A stretch of DNA of 64,000 bases, taken from Mucilaginibacter rubeus. Lineage in GTDB: Bacteria; Bacteroidota; Bacteroidia; Sphingobacteriales; Sphingobacteriaceae. The position numbers and the translations under genes were made by a program. Shown here piece by piece: positions 24,083 to 33,593 of this stretch. The notes under the pieces were generated by a model. It ran no database searches. It saw nothing but the letters and a program-made list of their open reading frames with translations, and was not told where the DNA came from. The DNA lies in NCBI RefSeq assembly GCF_014643835.1, contig NZ_BMKD01000002.1:682001-746000 (forward strand), given 5' to 3'. Every line of letters starts with the position of its first letter. Position 1 is the stretch's first letter.

Positions 24083-27067
24083 ATGCAAGGCAAAGGGGTT
24101 ATTAAATTTTTCGCCATACTACTGGCAGTGGTGTGCTTATACCAGCTATCATTTACGTGGGTGGCCCATAAGGTTAGGGAGGATGCCAAAGTATACTCAA
24201 AGGGAGATCCTGAGAAAGAAAAAGCTTATTTGGATTCTATTTCCAATCAACCGGTTTATCCGCTATTAAAACATGATTACGCTTATGTATTGCAAAGGGA
24301 AATTGCATTAGGTCTTGACCTTAAGGGTGGCATGAACGTTACTATGCAGATCCAGCTTGATGAGCTGGTTAGGAAAATTGCCAACAACAATCCTGATGCT
24401 ACTTTTAACCAGGCTTTGGCTAACGCCGATAAATTGCAGGCCAATGCTCAAACCAACCAAAAAGATTACATCGCTTTATTTGTAAGCGAGTACGAAAAGC
24501 TAAACCCCAATGGTAAACTTGCCGCTATCTTTTCAACAAAAGATAACCAGGACCACCTGAAGTTCAACGCTTCAAACAGCGAGGTTAAAACTTATCTTGA
24601 GGATTTGGCTTCAACTGCGGTTAAACAATCATTTACTGTTTTAAACACCCGTATCAACCAGTTTGGTGTAACCCAGCCAAACATCCAGTTGCAACAAGGC
24701 TCAAACAGGATTTTAGTTGAGCTGCCAGGCGTTAAAGAACCAGAGCGTGTTCGCAAATTGCTTTCGGGTTCTGCCAAATTGGAGTTCTATGAAACTTTTG
24801 ATAATGCGGAAGCTTACCAGTACCTGATCAACATTGACAACCTGCTTGCGGCAAAAAGCAAAACTGCCAAAGCGGACACTGGTAAATCAGCGAAAGCTGA
24901 TACCACTGCTAAACTTGCAGCCGGAAAAGCTGATACAGCTAAAGGAGGTTCATTGTTAAGCAAAGTTCAAAAGAATGCTGCTAAAAACGATACTTCAGCT
25001 GCTTCATTAAGCAAAACAAAATTAGCTGCACAACACCCGTTGTTTGCAGTAATGTCATTAAACGTTGGCCAGGGTGCAAACGGCCAGCAGCAATTAGGCC
25101 AGGGCCCTGTTGTTGGTTATGCTCCACTTCAGGATACTGCTAAAGTAAATTCATACCTGCACAGTGCAGATGTTTTAGCAGTTATTCCACGTAACATCAA
25201 ATTTTTGTGGGAAGTAAAACCCATCAAAAACACCAAAACTTTCGCGTTATACGCTATTAAACTTACTGGTGCCGAAAATGGCCCGGTATTATCAGGCGAC
25301 GTAATTAACGACGCCCGTGCCGATAACGACCAGAAAGGCAGCCCTGAGGTTGTGATGATCATGAACTCAGAAGGTGCTCAAAAATGGCGTGCGGTTACGG
25401 CCGAAGCATCATCGGGCACCAACAAAAAAGCTATCGCCATCGTTTTAGATGATAACGTATACTCTGCTCCTACCGTACAAAACGAAATTTCGGGCGGTGT
25501 ATCATCAATCTCCGGTAACTTTACCATTGATGATACGCGCGACTTAGCCAACGTATTAAAAGCAGGCCGTTTACCGGCTCCTGCCCACATCGTATCTGAG
25601 TCAATTGTAGGTCCGTCATTAGGGCAGGAAGCTATTTCAGCAGGTATTACTTCAAGTATCTTAGGTTTAGTTGTGGTGTTGATCTTCATGATCGCTTATT
25701 ACAACCGTGCAGGTACTGTAGCGGTAGTTGCGGTAATTATCAACATTTTCTTCCTGATGGGCGTACTCACCAGCTTAGGTGCGGTATTGACGGTACCTGG
25801 TGTTGCGGGTATCGTATTAACCTTAGGTATTGCGGTAGATGCCAACGTACTGGTTTATGAACGTGTACGTGAAGAATTAAACTTAGGCAAATCATTAAGG
25901 ATTGCAGTTGCCGATGGTTTCAAACATGCATTACCTTCAATACTCGATTCACAGATCAGTACATTCCTTACCGGTTTAATCCTGTTCGTATTCGGTTCAG
26001 GCCCTATCCAGGGTTTTGCAACTACATTGATGATCGGTATCGCTACTTCATTGTTCTGTTCACTATTGATCTCAAGAGTTATATTTGAGTGGATGCTTGA
26101 CAAAGGAATGGATATCAAGTTCTCAAACCCATGGAGCTCACATACTTTCAAAAATGCAAACTTTGCGTTTGTTAAAAACCGTACTAAGTTTTACATTTTC
26201 TCGGGCTTGTTCATTGCAGCGGGTTTGGTATCTATCTTCACCCGCGGCTTTACCTACGGTGTGGATTTTGAAGGCGGCCGTAACTACATTGTTAGCTTTA
26301 CCAACAAAGCGGTAACTACAGAACAAATTCACGAGGCTATTGATGCTACCTTAGGCCGTAGTACCGAGGTTAAAACCATGGGGGATAAATTCAGTATCAC
26401 TACCAACTATTTGTTTAACGATAACTCAACAGCTGCTGATGCTAAAGTAAAAGGCACACTGGTGGACTTGTTAAATAAAAAACCCGAAACCAAAATTGCT
26501 AACAGCGACTTAGGTGGTTCAAAAGTAAGTGCTACTATTGCCGATGAGTTAAAAACATCAGCTATTTACACGGTATTGTTCGCAATCTTTGTGATTTCGG
26601 CTTACATCCTGATCCGTTTCCGTAAATGGCAGTTCAGCTTGGGTGCCATGATTGCAACCGCTCACGATGCCTTATTGGTATTGTCGTTCTTCTCGTTGTT
26701 CAATGGCTTCCTTCCGTTTTCACTGGATATTGACCAGGCGTTTATTGCGGCTATATTAACGGTTATTGGTTATTCAATTAACGATACCGTGGTAGTATTT
26801 GACAGGATCCGCGAGTTCCTTGATCACTCTAACAAAAACGAAAAACCAGAAGAGGTCATCAACAAAGCCATCAACAGTACATTAAGCCGTACAATTATCA
26901 CTGCATTAACCGTGGTATTCGTATTGTTAGTATTGTTCATCTTTGGTGGTGACGTTATCAAAGGCTTCTCGTTCGCGTTATTAATTGGTGTTCTTTTCGG
27001 TACATACTCGTCGATCTGTGTGGCAACACCGGTGATCGTTGACTTTGGAAAGAAAGACCTGAAATAA
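24083..27067 (+). CDS. secDF: Protein translocase subunit SecDF (fused)
   Basis: A 994-residue fusion of SecD and SecF, the proton-driven membrane partners of SecYEG that pull proteins through from the periplasmic side. The SecD half starts with a membrane anchor (FFAILLAVVCLYQLSFTWVA), then YVLQREIALGLDLKGGMNVT, the P1 domain and membrane bundle (GVAGIVLTLGIAVDANVLVY). SecF follows from about residue 690 (FTYGVDFEGGRNY; TVIGYSINDTVVVFDRIREF). Residues about 253-320 in the P1 region form a Lys/Ala/Asp/Thr-rich low-complexity insert. Codons such as TTA, GCT and GGT are frequent, compatible with high expression. Confidence 0.95.
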   Translation: MQGKGVIKFFAILLAVVCLYQLSFTWVAHKVREDAKVYSKGDPEKEKAYLDSISNQPVYPLLKHDYAYVLQREIALGLDLKGGMNVTMQIQLDELVRKIANNNPDATFNQALANADKLQANAQTNQKDYIALFVSEYEKLNPNGKLAAIFSTKDNQDHLKFNASNSEVKTYLEDLASTAVKQSFTVLNTRINQFGVTQPNIQLQQGSNRILVELPGVKEPERVRKLLSGSAKLEFYETFDNAEAYQYLINIDNLLAAKSKTAKADTGKSAKADTTAKLAAGKADTAKGGSLLSKVQKNAAKNDTSAASLSKTKLAAQHPLFAVMSLNVGQGANGQQQLGQGPVVGYAPLQDTAKVNSYLHSADVLAVIPRNIKFLWEVKPIKNTKTFALYAIKLTGAENGPVLSGDVINDARADNDQKGSPEVVMIMNSEGAQKWRAVTAEASSGTNKKAIAIVLDDNVYSAPTVQNEISGGVSSISGNFTIDDTRDLANVLKAGRLPAPAHIVSESIVGPSLGQEAISAGITSSILGLVVVLIFMIAYYNRAGTVAVVAVIINIFFLMGVLTSLGAVLTVPGVAGIVLTLGIAVDANVLVYERVREELNLGKSLRIAVADGFKHALPSILDSQISTFLTGLILFVFGSGPIQGFATTLMIGIATSLFCSLLISRVIFEWMLDKGMDIKFSNPWSSHTFKNANFAFVKNRTKFYIFSGLFIAAGLVSIFTRGFTYGVDFEGGRNYIVSFTNKAVTTEQIHEAIDATLGRSTEVKTMGDKFSITTNYLFNDNSTAADAKVKGTLVDLLNKKPETKIANSDLGGSKVSATIADELKTSAIYTVLFAIFVISAYILIRFRKWQFSLGAMIATAHDALLVLSFFSLFNGFLPFSLDIDQAFIAAILTVIGYSINDTVVVFDRIREFLDHSNKNEKPEEVINKAINSTLSRTIITALTVVFVLLVLFIFGGDVIKGFSFALLIGVLFGTYSSICVATPVIVDFGKKDLK

Positions 27068-27086
27068 GGAAAAGAATAAATTATTG

Positions 27087-27117
27087 AAAGGCTCCAAAGT
27101 AATTTGGGGCCTTTTTT
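27087..27117 (+). terminator. Rho-independent terminator of secDF
   Basis: GGCTCCAAA (27090-27098) pairs with TTTGGGGCC (27103-27111) with one wobble and loop GTAA, followed by six T's. It lies 20 bp after the secDF stop. Confidence 0.85.
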
Positions 27118-27312
27118 GTTGATGTACAATGCAATACTGCTCATTAGAAAAAGCCATAATATCACCGACAGATGGTGTTGCATATCGCGTACAATGAACT
27201 ATACTTACACCGTATTTCATATAAATGTTATTGGCGGCACGGAGATTGCGCTATATTCCCAAAAGCGCATTACGTTGCCCTTAAAAAGTTTTTTAACAGA
27301 TACCCTGCACAA

Positions 27313-28626
27313 ATGAACACATCAAATAATTCAAAATTTCCACTTGTAGTGATCGTAGGCGGCGGCTTCGGCGGCCTGCAGGTAGCAAAACAACTAAAGG
27401 ACAAACCTGTGGACGTTTTGATGCTGGATAAGCACAACTACCATACCTTTCAGCCCCTCTTATACCAGGTGGCTATGGGCAGCCTCGAATCGGAGTCGAT
27501 AGCTTTCTCATTAAGGAAAAATTTTGCCAGTCAAAAAAATTTCCGGTTTAGGATTGCCGAAGTAACCAGGGTGGATGCGGAAAATAACATACTCGAAACC
27601 ACCATAGGCAATATAGCTTATGATTACCTGGTGATAGCAACAGGCTCAACAACCAACTTTTTTGGCAATAAAGATATCGAGCATTATTCCATGCCGATGA
27701 AGTCGATCCCCGAGGCCTTGAACCTCCGGTACTCTATTTTGCAGAACATTGAAGAAGCCCTGCTTAAAGTTGGCAAGGCCGAGCGCGATCCCTACCTTAC
27801 TTTTGTACTGGTAGGCGCTGGCCCAACGGGTGTTGAGCTTGCAGGCTCACTGGCCGAGCTTCGTAATCACGTTTTGACTAAAGACTACCCTGAACTTAAA
27901 AAGGAGGACATGAAGGTGTACCTGGTCGATTTTTTACCGAAAGTACTTGGCCCCTTCTCCGACCAGGCATCCAACGCGGCCCGCACCTTCCTGACCAATA
28001 TGGGCGTTGAAGTGCTAACCGGCGTAAAGGTGGAAAGCTACGACGGCGAGGAAATCAAATTTGAAGGCGGTAAAAGCATTCGCACCAAAAATGTGATCTG
28101 GAGTGCCGGGGTTATGGGTGTTGTGCCCGATGGCTTTGATAAAGAGGTTATTGAACGTGGAAATAGAATAAAAGTGGATAGCGTTGGCCGCGTTGCCGGC
28201 TTTAACAACGTATTTGCAATTGGCGACGTTGCAGCCATGATCACCGATGAAACCCCTAAGGGACACCCCGGCGTAGCGCAGGTAGCCATACAAATGGGCC
28301 AGCACGTGGCTAAAAATATCATTCATATCATTAACGGCGAACAAACCTCACCGTTTAAGTATAACGATAAAGGCTCATTGGCAACTATTGGCCGCAATAA
28401 GGCGGTGGCCGATTTGGGCAAAGTAAAATTCCAGGGATTTTTTGCCTGGCTTGTATGGATGTTTGTGCACCTGATATCGCTTTTAGGCGGCCGTAATAAG
28501 GTGATTGTATTCATTAACTGGGTATCGAGCTATGTAACCTATAATGGCGGTACAAGGCTTATTATCCGCAAATTTGAGCGTGAAGGCTTAACTGAGGATC
28601 AGCATTTGCCTAATACAGTTGATTAG
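27313..28626 (+). CDS. NAD(P)/FAD-dependent oxidoreductase, type II NADH dehydrogenase-like
   Basis: A 437-residue flavoprotein resembling Ndh, which passes electrons from NADH to quinone without pumping protons. The FAD motif VVIVGGGFGGLQVAKQL begins at about residue 11. The dinucleotide motif VLVGAGPTGVELAGSLAEL lies in the middle, and FAIGDVAAM binds the flavin. The C-terminal KFQGFFAWLVWMFVHLISLL and the following IVFINWVSSYV form the membrane-associating tail typical of bacterial NDH-2. ATG 27313 is chosen because MNTSNNSKFPLVV begins right before the FAD motif. It stands alone. Confidence 0.9.
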   Translation: MNTSNNSKFPLVVIVGGGFGGLQVAKQLKDKPVDVLMLDKHNYHTFQPLLYQVAMGSLESESIAFSLRKNFASQKNFRFRIAEVTRVDAENNILETTIGNIAYDYLVIATGSTTNFFGNKDIEHYSMPMKSIPEALNLRYSILQNIEEALLKVGKAERDPYLTFVLVGAGPTGVELAGSLAELRNHVLTKDYPELKKEDMKVYLVDFLPKVLGPFSDQASNAARTFLTNMGVEVLTGVKVESYDGEEIKFEGGKSIRTKNVIWSAGVMGVVPDGFDKEVIERGNRIKVDSVGRVAGFNNVFAIGDVAAMITDETPKGHPGVAQVAIQMGQHVAKNIIHIINGEQTSPFKYNDKGSLATIGRNKAVADLGKVKFQGFFAWLVWMFVHLISLLGGRNKVIVFINWVSSYVTYNGGTRLIIRKFEREGLTEDQHLPNTVD

Positions 28627-28651
28627 CTTAAGTCCTGAATCTAAAGTCTCG

Positions 28652-28739
28652 GGTTTTAAGGCTTAAGTCAAAAGTTTTAAATTGGAAGTTTAGCGTTTTC
28701 TAAACTAAATTGATGACTTTTGACTTAAGACTTAAAACC
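28652..28739. repeat. Long inverted repeat (CTTAAGTCAAAAGT type)
   Basis: 24-bp arms at 28652-28675 and 28716-28739 differ at one base. Inside lies a second pair, AGTTTAG/CTAAACT. It fills the gap upstream of the HMG-CoA lyase-like gene. Confidence 0.85.
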
Positions 28740-28753
28740 TAAGATTTCCAAAA

Positions 28754-29605
28754 ATGAGCATCAAAATAACCGAATGCCCCCGCGATGCCATGCAGGGCAT
28801 TCATGATTTTATTCCTACCGATATAAAGGCGGAATACATTAACCTGCTTTTACAGGTGGGTTTTGATACGATAGATTTTGGCAGCTTTGTATCGCCCAAG
28901 GCTATCCCCCAGTTACAGGACACAGCGGAGGTATTAAAGAAACTCGATCTGAGTAATACTCGGTCAAAGCTATTAGCTATTATAGCCAACTATCGCGGGG
29001 CAGAAGACGCGGCTAAACATGAAGAGATCACTTACCTTGGTTATCCATTTTCCATATCCGAAACATTTCAGCTTAGAAATACCAATACCACTATAACGCA
29101 AGCCTTTGAAAATGTGCAGCGCATGAATGAATTGTGTGGTAAAAACGGCAAACAGTTATTGGTATACCTCTCTATGGGTTTTGGTAATCCCTATGGCGAT
29201 GAATGGAATACCGGCATTGTTGAACAATGGGCTGAAAAAATGACAACCGAGGGAATAAAGGACATTGCCCTTGCCGATACTATAGGCATCGCAGATGCGG
29301 CACAGATCGGCAGTATTTATCCTAATCTTTGTCGGTTATTCCCCAACGTTGAGTTTGGCATCCATCTTCATTCCACACCAAATACCTGGCAACCTAAGAT
29401 AACAGCAGCCTATGAAAGCGGCTGCAAGCGTTTTGATACTGCATTAAAAGGATACGGAGGCTGCCCAATGGCCAAAGACGACCTCACAGGCAACATTGCT
29501 ACCGAAAACCTGATAGGCTACCTTAAAATACAAAATGAGCCCACAGGGCTTAATATGGATAAATTCCAGGAGGCGATGGAATTTTCGGAGAAAGTGTTTG
29601 GATGA
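28754..29605 (+). CDS. Hydroxymethylglutaryl-CoA lyase-like enzyme
   Basis: A 283-residue TIM-barrel protein of the HMGL-like family, which cleaves HMG-CoA to acetyl-CoA and acetoacetate in leucine breakdown. Seen: ITECPRDAMQGI with the catalytic Arg-Asp, DTIDFGSFVSPKAIPQLQD, the metal ligands HLH in EFGIHLHSTPNTW, and the cysteine loop GYGGCPMAKDDLTGN that carries the catalytic Cys of HMG-CoA lyases. The cysteine loop argues for a true lyase rather than a citramalate-type synthase. No other leucine-pathway gene is adjacent. Confidence 0.88.
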   Translation: MSIKITECPRDAMQGIHDFIPTDIKAEYINLLLQVGFDTIDFGSFVSPKAIPQLQDTAEVLKKLDLSNTRSKLLAIIANYRGAEDAAKHEEITYLGYPFSISETFQLRNTNTTITQAFENVQRMNELCGKNGKQLLVYLSMGFGNPYGDEWNTGIVEQWAEKMTTEGIKDIALADTIGIADAAQIGSIYPNLCRLFPNVEFGIHLHSTPNTWQPKITAAYESGCKRFDTALKGYGGCPMAKDDLTGNIATENLIGYLKIQNEPTGLNMDKFQEAMEFSEKVFG

Positions 29606-29631
29606 AAATAAAGATCATCCCCCCAATACCT

Positions 29632-29719
29632 CATTATAAGGTACGAAGCAATCCCCAATTAGCAGAGTAACTGTGCAAGTACCTCTGTATAGTTCGCGAT
29701 TGCTTCGTGCCTCGCAATG
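29632..29719. repeat. Interspersed palindrome, CATTGCGAGGTACGAAGC type, copy 2 (decayed)
   Basis: Left arm 29632-29656 (CATTATAAGGTACGAAGC, then AATCCCC) and right arm 29696-29719 (GCGATTGCTTCGTGCCTC, then GCAATG) are the same repeat as 20995-21070 with several changes. It lies between convergent genes. Confidence 0.8.
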
Positions 29720-29737
29720 ACGGTAACCGGATATTTT

Positions 29738-30970
29738 TTACGCTGCCGCGCTTTTAGCCGCTTTTGCAGCTTTGCTTTTCACCACCCTGTCAAAGTTTTC
29801 CATTACCAATACAGCCGCACCAATTAACTCAGCATCAAACCCAAGTTCAGATACCAATAGTTCGGTACCGCCTGCCAGACGCGGGATACAGTACTTGTGA
29901 AGGGCTTGTTGTATCGGGGCCATCAGTATCTTGGCAACTTTAGCTCCGCGACCACTTAATACGATGATGGCGGGGTTCATGATGTGGATAAGGATGGCCA
30001 GGGCTTTCCCTATTTTATAACCGGCGTCGGATAACAGTTCGATAGCAAACTGGTCACCGTTATTGGCAGCCTCTATCAGGGCATCTCCCATTAGTTTGGA
30101 GTGATCTTCCTCATTATATTTTAAGCTGGTTACACGGCCTTTTTTGATACCTGCTATGGCTTTTTGAGCAACTACCAATAATGATGCTTCGGCTTCCAGG
30201 CAGCCGCGTTTACCACATTCGCAAAGGGAACCATCTTCCGATAGCGGGATATGGCTTAGCTCGCCCGCAAAACCGTTGTGGCCGCGGAACAGTTTTCCAT
30301 TTACGATCATCCCCAGGCCAATACCCCAGCCCAGGTTTATTACCATAACTTCCTGCTGTGATTTGGCAATACCAAATTTTTGTTCGGCGAGGGCTATCAG
30401 ACTTGAATCATTATCGATATAAGTGGCGATGCCTGTTTTGGAAGTAAGGTAGGCAGTTAAGCTTTGTCCGCCGGCATCAAGGTAGGTATAATTGATACCT
30501 TCGGTGATATTGATGAAGCCGGGCATACCGATGCCTATTCCGGCAATCTTATCTTTAGGGATCCCACTGTTTGCTATGTAGTTGTTAATCTGCTCAACCA
30601 GCGTGGGCAACGCCTCGGGGTTATTGAGTAGTTTAAGCTCAAAGGTAAGCATATCGGCAACCGGATTATTCAGCAGATCAAACATCTGGATACGGGCGGT
30701 GAGCTGATCGAGCGCGATAGCTAAAATGTGCATAGCGCTTGACTTTACCGAATACATTAACGGGCGACGGCCGCCGCTTGAAGGGGCATACCCCTGTTCA
30801 ACCACAAAACCCTCGTGCATTAACTCGTTTATAGCTTTGGCTATAGACGGGATACTTTTATCAAATAACTCACTTAATCCGGCACACGACATGGCCTTAT
30901 TAAAATAAAGCCTTTTAATGATCATATTTTTTAACTGGCTGCCTTTTACCCCTTTATTCGTAAGTTCCAT
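29738..30970 (-). CDS. ROK-family transcriptional regulator
   Basis: A 410-residue NagC/XylR-type protein: an N-terminal helix-turn-helix (CAGLSELFDKSIPSIAKAIN) followed by a sugar-kinase-like domain. The ROK signature includes IAGIGIGMPGFIN, VINLGWGIGLGMIVNG and GHNGFAGELSHIPL. The zinc site CECGKRGCLEAEAS is intact. ATG 30970 is preferred to the two TTG codons just before it. The C-terminus ends in a Lys/Ala-rich tail. Such proteins control sugar catabolism genes; the effector sugar is not evident and no sugar operon is adjacent. Confidence 0.88.
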   Translation of the reverse strand: MELTNKGVKGSQLKNMIIKRLYFNKAMSCAGLSELFDKSIPSIAKAINELMHEGFVVEQGYAPSSGGRRPLMYSVKSSAMHILAIALDQLTARIQMFDLLNNPVADMLTFELKLLNNPEALPTLVEQINNYIANSGIPKDKIAGIGIGMPGFINITEGINYTYLDAGGQSLTAYLTSKTGIATYIDNDSSLIALAEQKFGIAKSQQEVMVINLGWGIGLGMIVNGKLFRGHNGFAGELSHIPLSEDGSLCECGKRGCLEAEASLLVVAQKAIAGIKKGRVTSLKYNEEDHSKLMGDALIEAANNGDQFAIELLSDAGYKIGKALAILIHIMNPAIIVLSGRGAKVAKILMAPIQQALHKYCIPRLAGGTELLVSELGFDAELIGAAVLVMENFDRVVKSKAAKAAKSAAA

Positions 30971-31216
30971 CAACAATTATTATAGTTTGGTTTATAACAG
31001 GCAACACCTTAGTGTTCTGAATTTTATAAAATTAAAAATAAAGTTAATAAGTACAACTGTAAATATTACAGTAAACCTGTTGTATGTACATGGACACCAT
31101 TAATGTGCCTTTTGCCTACAACGCACAAAAATATCTATTATATTGGTGTACGATATAAAATATGCGAAAGTTTTGATTAAAACTTGCTATCACGGCTATT
31201 TGAACCCAATAATTTA

Positions 31217-31748
31217 CTATGGCAGCAGCCAAAACCGCCATCCGCTCCAGTATTCATCATATTGCGATCTGAAATCTTTTAAATGCCGCGATAATGGTAA
31301 ACCGTATGAAACAGCAAAAGCGTTATACATTGGCTCATCACTGAAATTAACAACACCTTTAGTTCTTAAGTTATAAACTTTATATCCCGAATCAATCGAC
31401 ATGCAAAGGTTATCGCCTTTTAAAATAAGTATCCACATGGATTTGTTCACTTTTCCCTTTAGGCACAAAATAAGCAAACTGGTCGCTCTCCTCCATAGCT
31501 TCTCCATGCCCCAAAGGAATCCGGGATTCATCGCCGAGGCCATGATTGCCATAATAGGTAAAGGAAAACACGATCAGCGATATACTGACAATTTTATAAA
31601 CTGCAAATACGCTGAACCATTTAAAGCCGGTATACTTTTTTTGTGCTTTTAAAAACAGCACCCATAAAAACCAGACTACCGGGGTATAAAGCAACCCAAG
31701 AATGGATGATTTAATTACAACAAACAATAAATGGAACAGCGTAGTCAT
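31217..31748 (-). pseudogene. Two-helix membrane protein, frameshifted
   Basis: Two overlapping minus-strand frames make one sensible protein of about 176 residues. The N-terminal part has membrane segments (LFHLLFVVIKSSILGLLYTP and FSVFAVYKIVSISLIVFSFT) and runs to HVDTYFK. It then meets a stop unless one base of the TTTTAAAA run at 31418-31425 is skipped. The other frame continues with GDNLCMSIDSGYKVYNLRTK and ends near 31217. This would need a +1 shift, so a mutation or sequencing error is likelier than programmed slippage. The family is not recognised. Confidence 0.6.
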
Positions 31749-31756
31749 AAGGTGGT

Positions 31757-32182
31757 TTAATCTCTTTTAATTTGCATAAACATCCAGCGCTGCCCCTCCA
31801 GGTCGGCAGCACGATAGCGGGTGCCGGGAAAGCCATATTCCAATTCACTTAATATCGTTGCGCCTTTACTTTTAGCAGTTCTGTAATGCTGTTCAACATC
31901 GTCTACATACACCAAAACCCCGTTGATAATATAAGGTACAGCGCTCCATTTAGCAGCGATATCACAATTCTGGGCATGATGTGCCGGGCTTTGATAATGG
32001 GACGTAGGCTCAGCCAGCATAACCAGGCTTTCGCCCATTTTGAGCTCCCCATGAGCAAGGTGATCAGCCGCATCCGTCATCCGCATATTTTCAGTAAAAC
32101 CAAAAACATCGCACAACCAGTTCATGGCCGCAATACCATCTTCGTAGGCAAGCATGGGGATTATTTGTTGAATTATGTTCAT
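31757..32182 (-). CDS. VOC-family (glyoxalase-like) protein
   Basis: A 141-residue vicinal oxygen chelate protein with the two beta-alpha-beta-beta-beta units of the glyoxalase fold. It resembles the PhnB-type or bleomycin-resistance-like members (MLAYEDGIAAMNWLCDVFGF; VDDVEQHYRTAKSKGATI; YGFPGTRYRAADLEGQRWMF). These are often small detoxification or binding proteins; no substrate can be assigned. It is 8 bp from the frameshifted membrane gene downstream. Confidence 0.85.
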   Translation of the reverse strand: MNIIQQIIPMLAYEDGIAAMNWLCDVFGFTENMRMTDAADHLAHGELKMGESLVMLAEPTSHYQSPAHHAQNCDIAAKWSAVPYIINGVLVYVDDVEQHYRTAKSKGATILSELEYGFPGTRYRAADLEGQRWMFMQIKRD

Positions 32183-32249
32183 TAATTTACGCCTGCTGTT
32201 ATCAGCATTAATTAAAGGTAAACTATTGCGGTCTATTTATCAAAGCCGC

Positions 32250-32867
32250 TTATTTTTCTTCCAGTTGCTTTTTTAGCTTAGCTATTTCATACTCCAGTTT
32301 AAGCACATATTCATTTTGCGGTGCGAAGGCTTCCTTAATTTCCTCAACGGTGTAGCGCGGTGTAATATGCTGCGGACAATTCCAGTCGAATGCTTTTACA
32401 TCGAAAACGAGCATTCTTTCAGGTGTATGTTTGTACTCAGCGGGATCAATCAGGTCAAATAATTCGGGATTGTCGGCAAGTTCAACAATACGGGCATCAG
32501 CATAGATCTTGAGCCTTGTTTTATGCGGATAATCCATCAAAAATAAAGATACCTGCGGATGGGTCATCACGTTACCAACCGAAATATATTGCTTGTTCCC
32601 CCTGAAATCAACCACTCCAATAGTATGGTTATCTATAACTTTGATAAAACCGGCAGGGCCTCCCCTGTGCTGAATATATGGATAGCCGTTTTCGCCTATA
32701 CTGGCCATATAAAAACTGTCGCGGCTTTCAATAAATATTTGTTCAGGTTCGGAAATGCCATCTTTATCAGCCATGAGGCTTTCCATACGGGCATAACTAC
32801 TACGGCTGCCATATTTTTGCTGCAGCTTTTTAACACCATCGGTAAAAGCAAAACGTGCAAAGTTCAT
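32250..32867 (-). CDS. Pyridoxamine 5'-phosphate oxidase-family flavoprotein
   Basis: A 205-residue FMN-binding split-barrel protein. The middle part is typical: SFYMASIGENGYPYIQHRGG, VVDFRGNKQYISVGNV and VSLFLMDYPHKTRLKIYADA. It lacks the full PdxH signature, so it is not the vitamin B6 oxidase itself but one of the many related FMN proteins. The C-terminus has a short coiled-coil-like segment, YVLKLEYEIAKLKKQLEEK. It follows the carboxymuconolactone decarboxylase-like gene in the same direction. Confidence 0.82.
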   Translation of the reverse strand: MNFARFAFTDGVKKLQQKYGSRSSYARMESLMADKDGISEPEQIFIESRDSFYMASIGENGYPYIQHRGGPAGFIKVIDNHTIGVVDFRGNKQYISVGNVMTHPQVSLFLMDYPHKTRLKIYADARIVELADNPELFDLIDPAEYKHTPERMLVFDVKAFDWNCPQHITPRYTVEEIKEAFAPQNEYVLKLEYEIAKLKKQLEEK

Positions 32868-32957
32868 GATGTAAACAATTTAAAGATAAATACTTATGCC
32901 CACCCTGCAGTGCAGGGCGGGCATAAGGGTGTAAACTATAATTATAAATCAGGGATA

Positions 32958-33497
32958 TTATTTAACCAATTCAGGAATAGCAGGCCAGTCAACCGGCACC
33001 TGGGTCAAGGCGTATACATAGTTGGTAATTGTTTTATCGCCCACTGCTACGGCTACGTCAATCAGGTTAGCTTGTGTATAACCGGCAGCGTAAAAGTTTT
33101 CAACCAGTTGATGATCGGCATGGCCTTTATTTTCGGTAATTGATTTAGCTACCTTAACTAAAGCATCAATTTTCGCGTCGAATGAAGCTGAACCGCCACG
33201 GATCTCAACGATCTGGTCATCATTAAACCCATTCATTTTAGCAATGGCAGTGTGTGCGGCAGAACAATAAGCACAATCATTTACCTGGCTCACGATAAGG
33301 TTTACGGCTTCTTTTTCTTTAGCACGTAAAGATGTTTTACCGTTTGAAAGAGTTATATAGTTAGCCAGCGCATGATCTGAAGTTGCAAAAACTGCAAACA
33401 GGTTTGGCACACGGCCTACCACTTTTGTTAATGTATCAAATATGGCTTGGTTTTCTGGAGTTACTTGTTCTCTTGTTGGAATTGCGAAAGTTTTCAT
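32958..33497 (-). CDS. Carboxymuconolactone decarboxylase/AhpD-like protein
   Basis: A 179-residue helical protein with the redox motif CAYCSAAHT, which places it among AhpD-like peroxidase-type members of the family. The surrounding LRAKEKEAVNLIVSQVNDCA and FYAAGYTQANLIDVAVAVGD are also typical. AhpD-like proteins take part in peroxide removal and are frequently controlled by neighbouring regulators. An AraC regulator lies immediately upstream on the same strand. Confidence 0.88.
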   Translation of the reverse strand: MKTFAIPTREQVTPENQAIFDTLTKVVGRVPNLFAVFATSDHALANYITLSNGKTSLRAKEKEAVNLIVSQVNDCAYCSAAHTAIAKMNGFNDDQIVEIRGGSASFDAKIDALVKVAKSITENKGHADHQLVENFYAAGYTQANLIDVAVAVGDKTITNYVYALTQVPVDWPAIPELVK

Positions 33498-33593
33498 TTT
33501 TGTAACGTTAATTTTTGTTGTTTTGAATTAACAATACAAAGGTGGCAACTTAAGCAGCCCTGCGGAATGGGCAAATTTCCCGGGTACTTGTAA

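Noticed and set aside
31410-31430. Programmed frameshift in the membrane protein gene
   Set aside because: The join needs a +1 move on TTTTAAAA; known slippery sites of this type act at -1, and no stimulating structure is evident.
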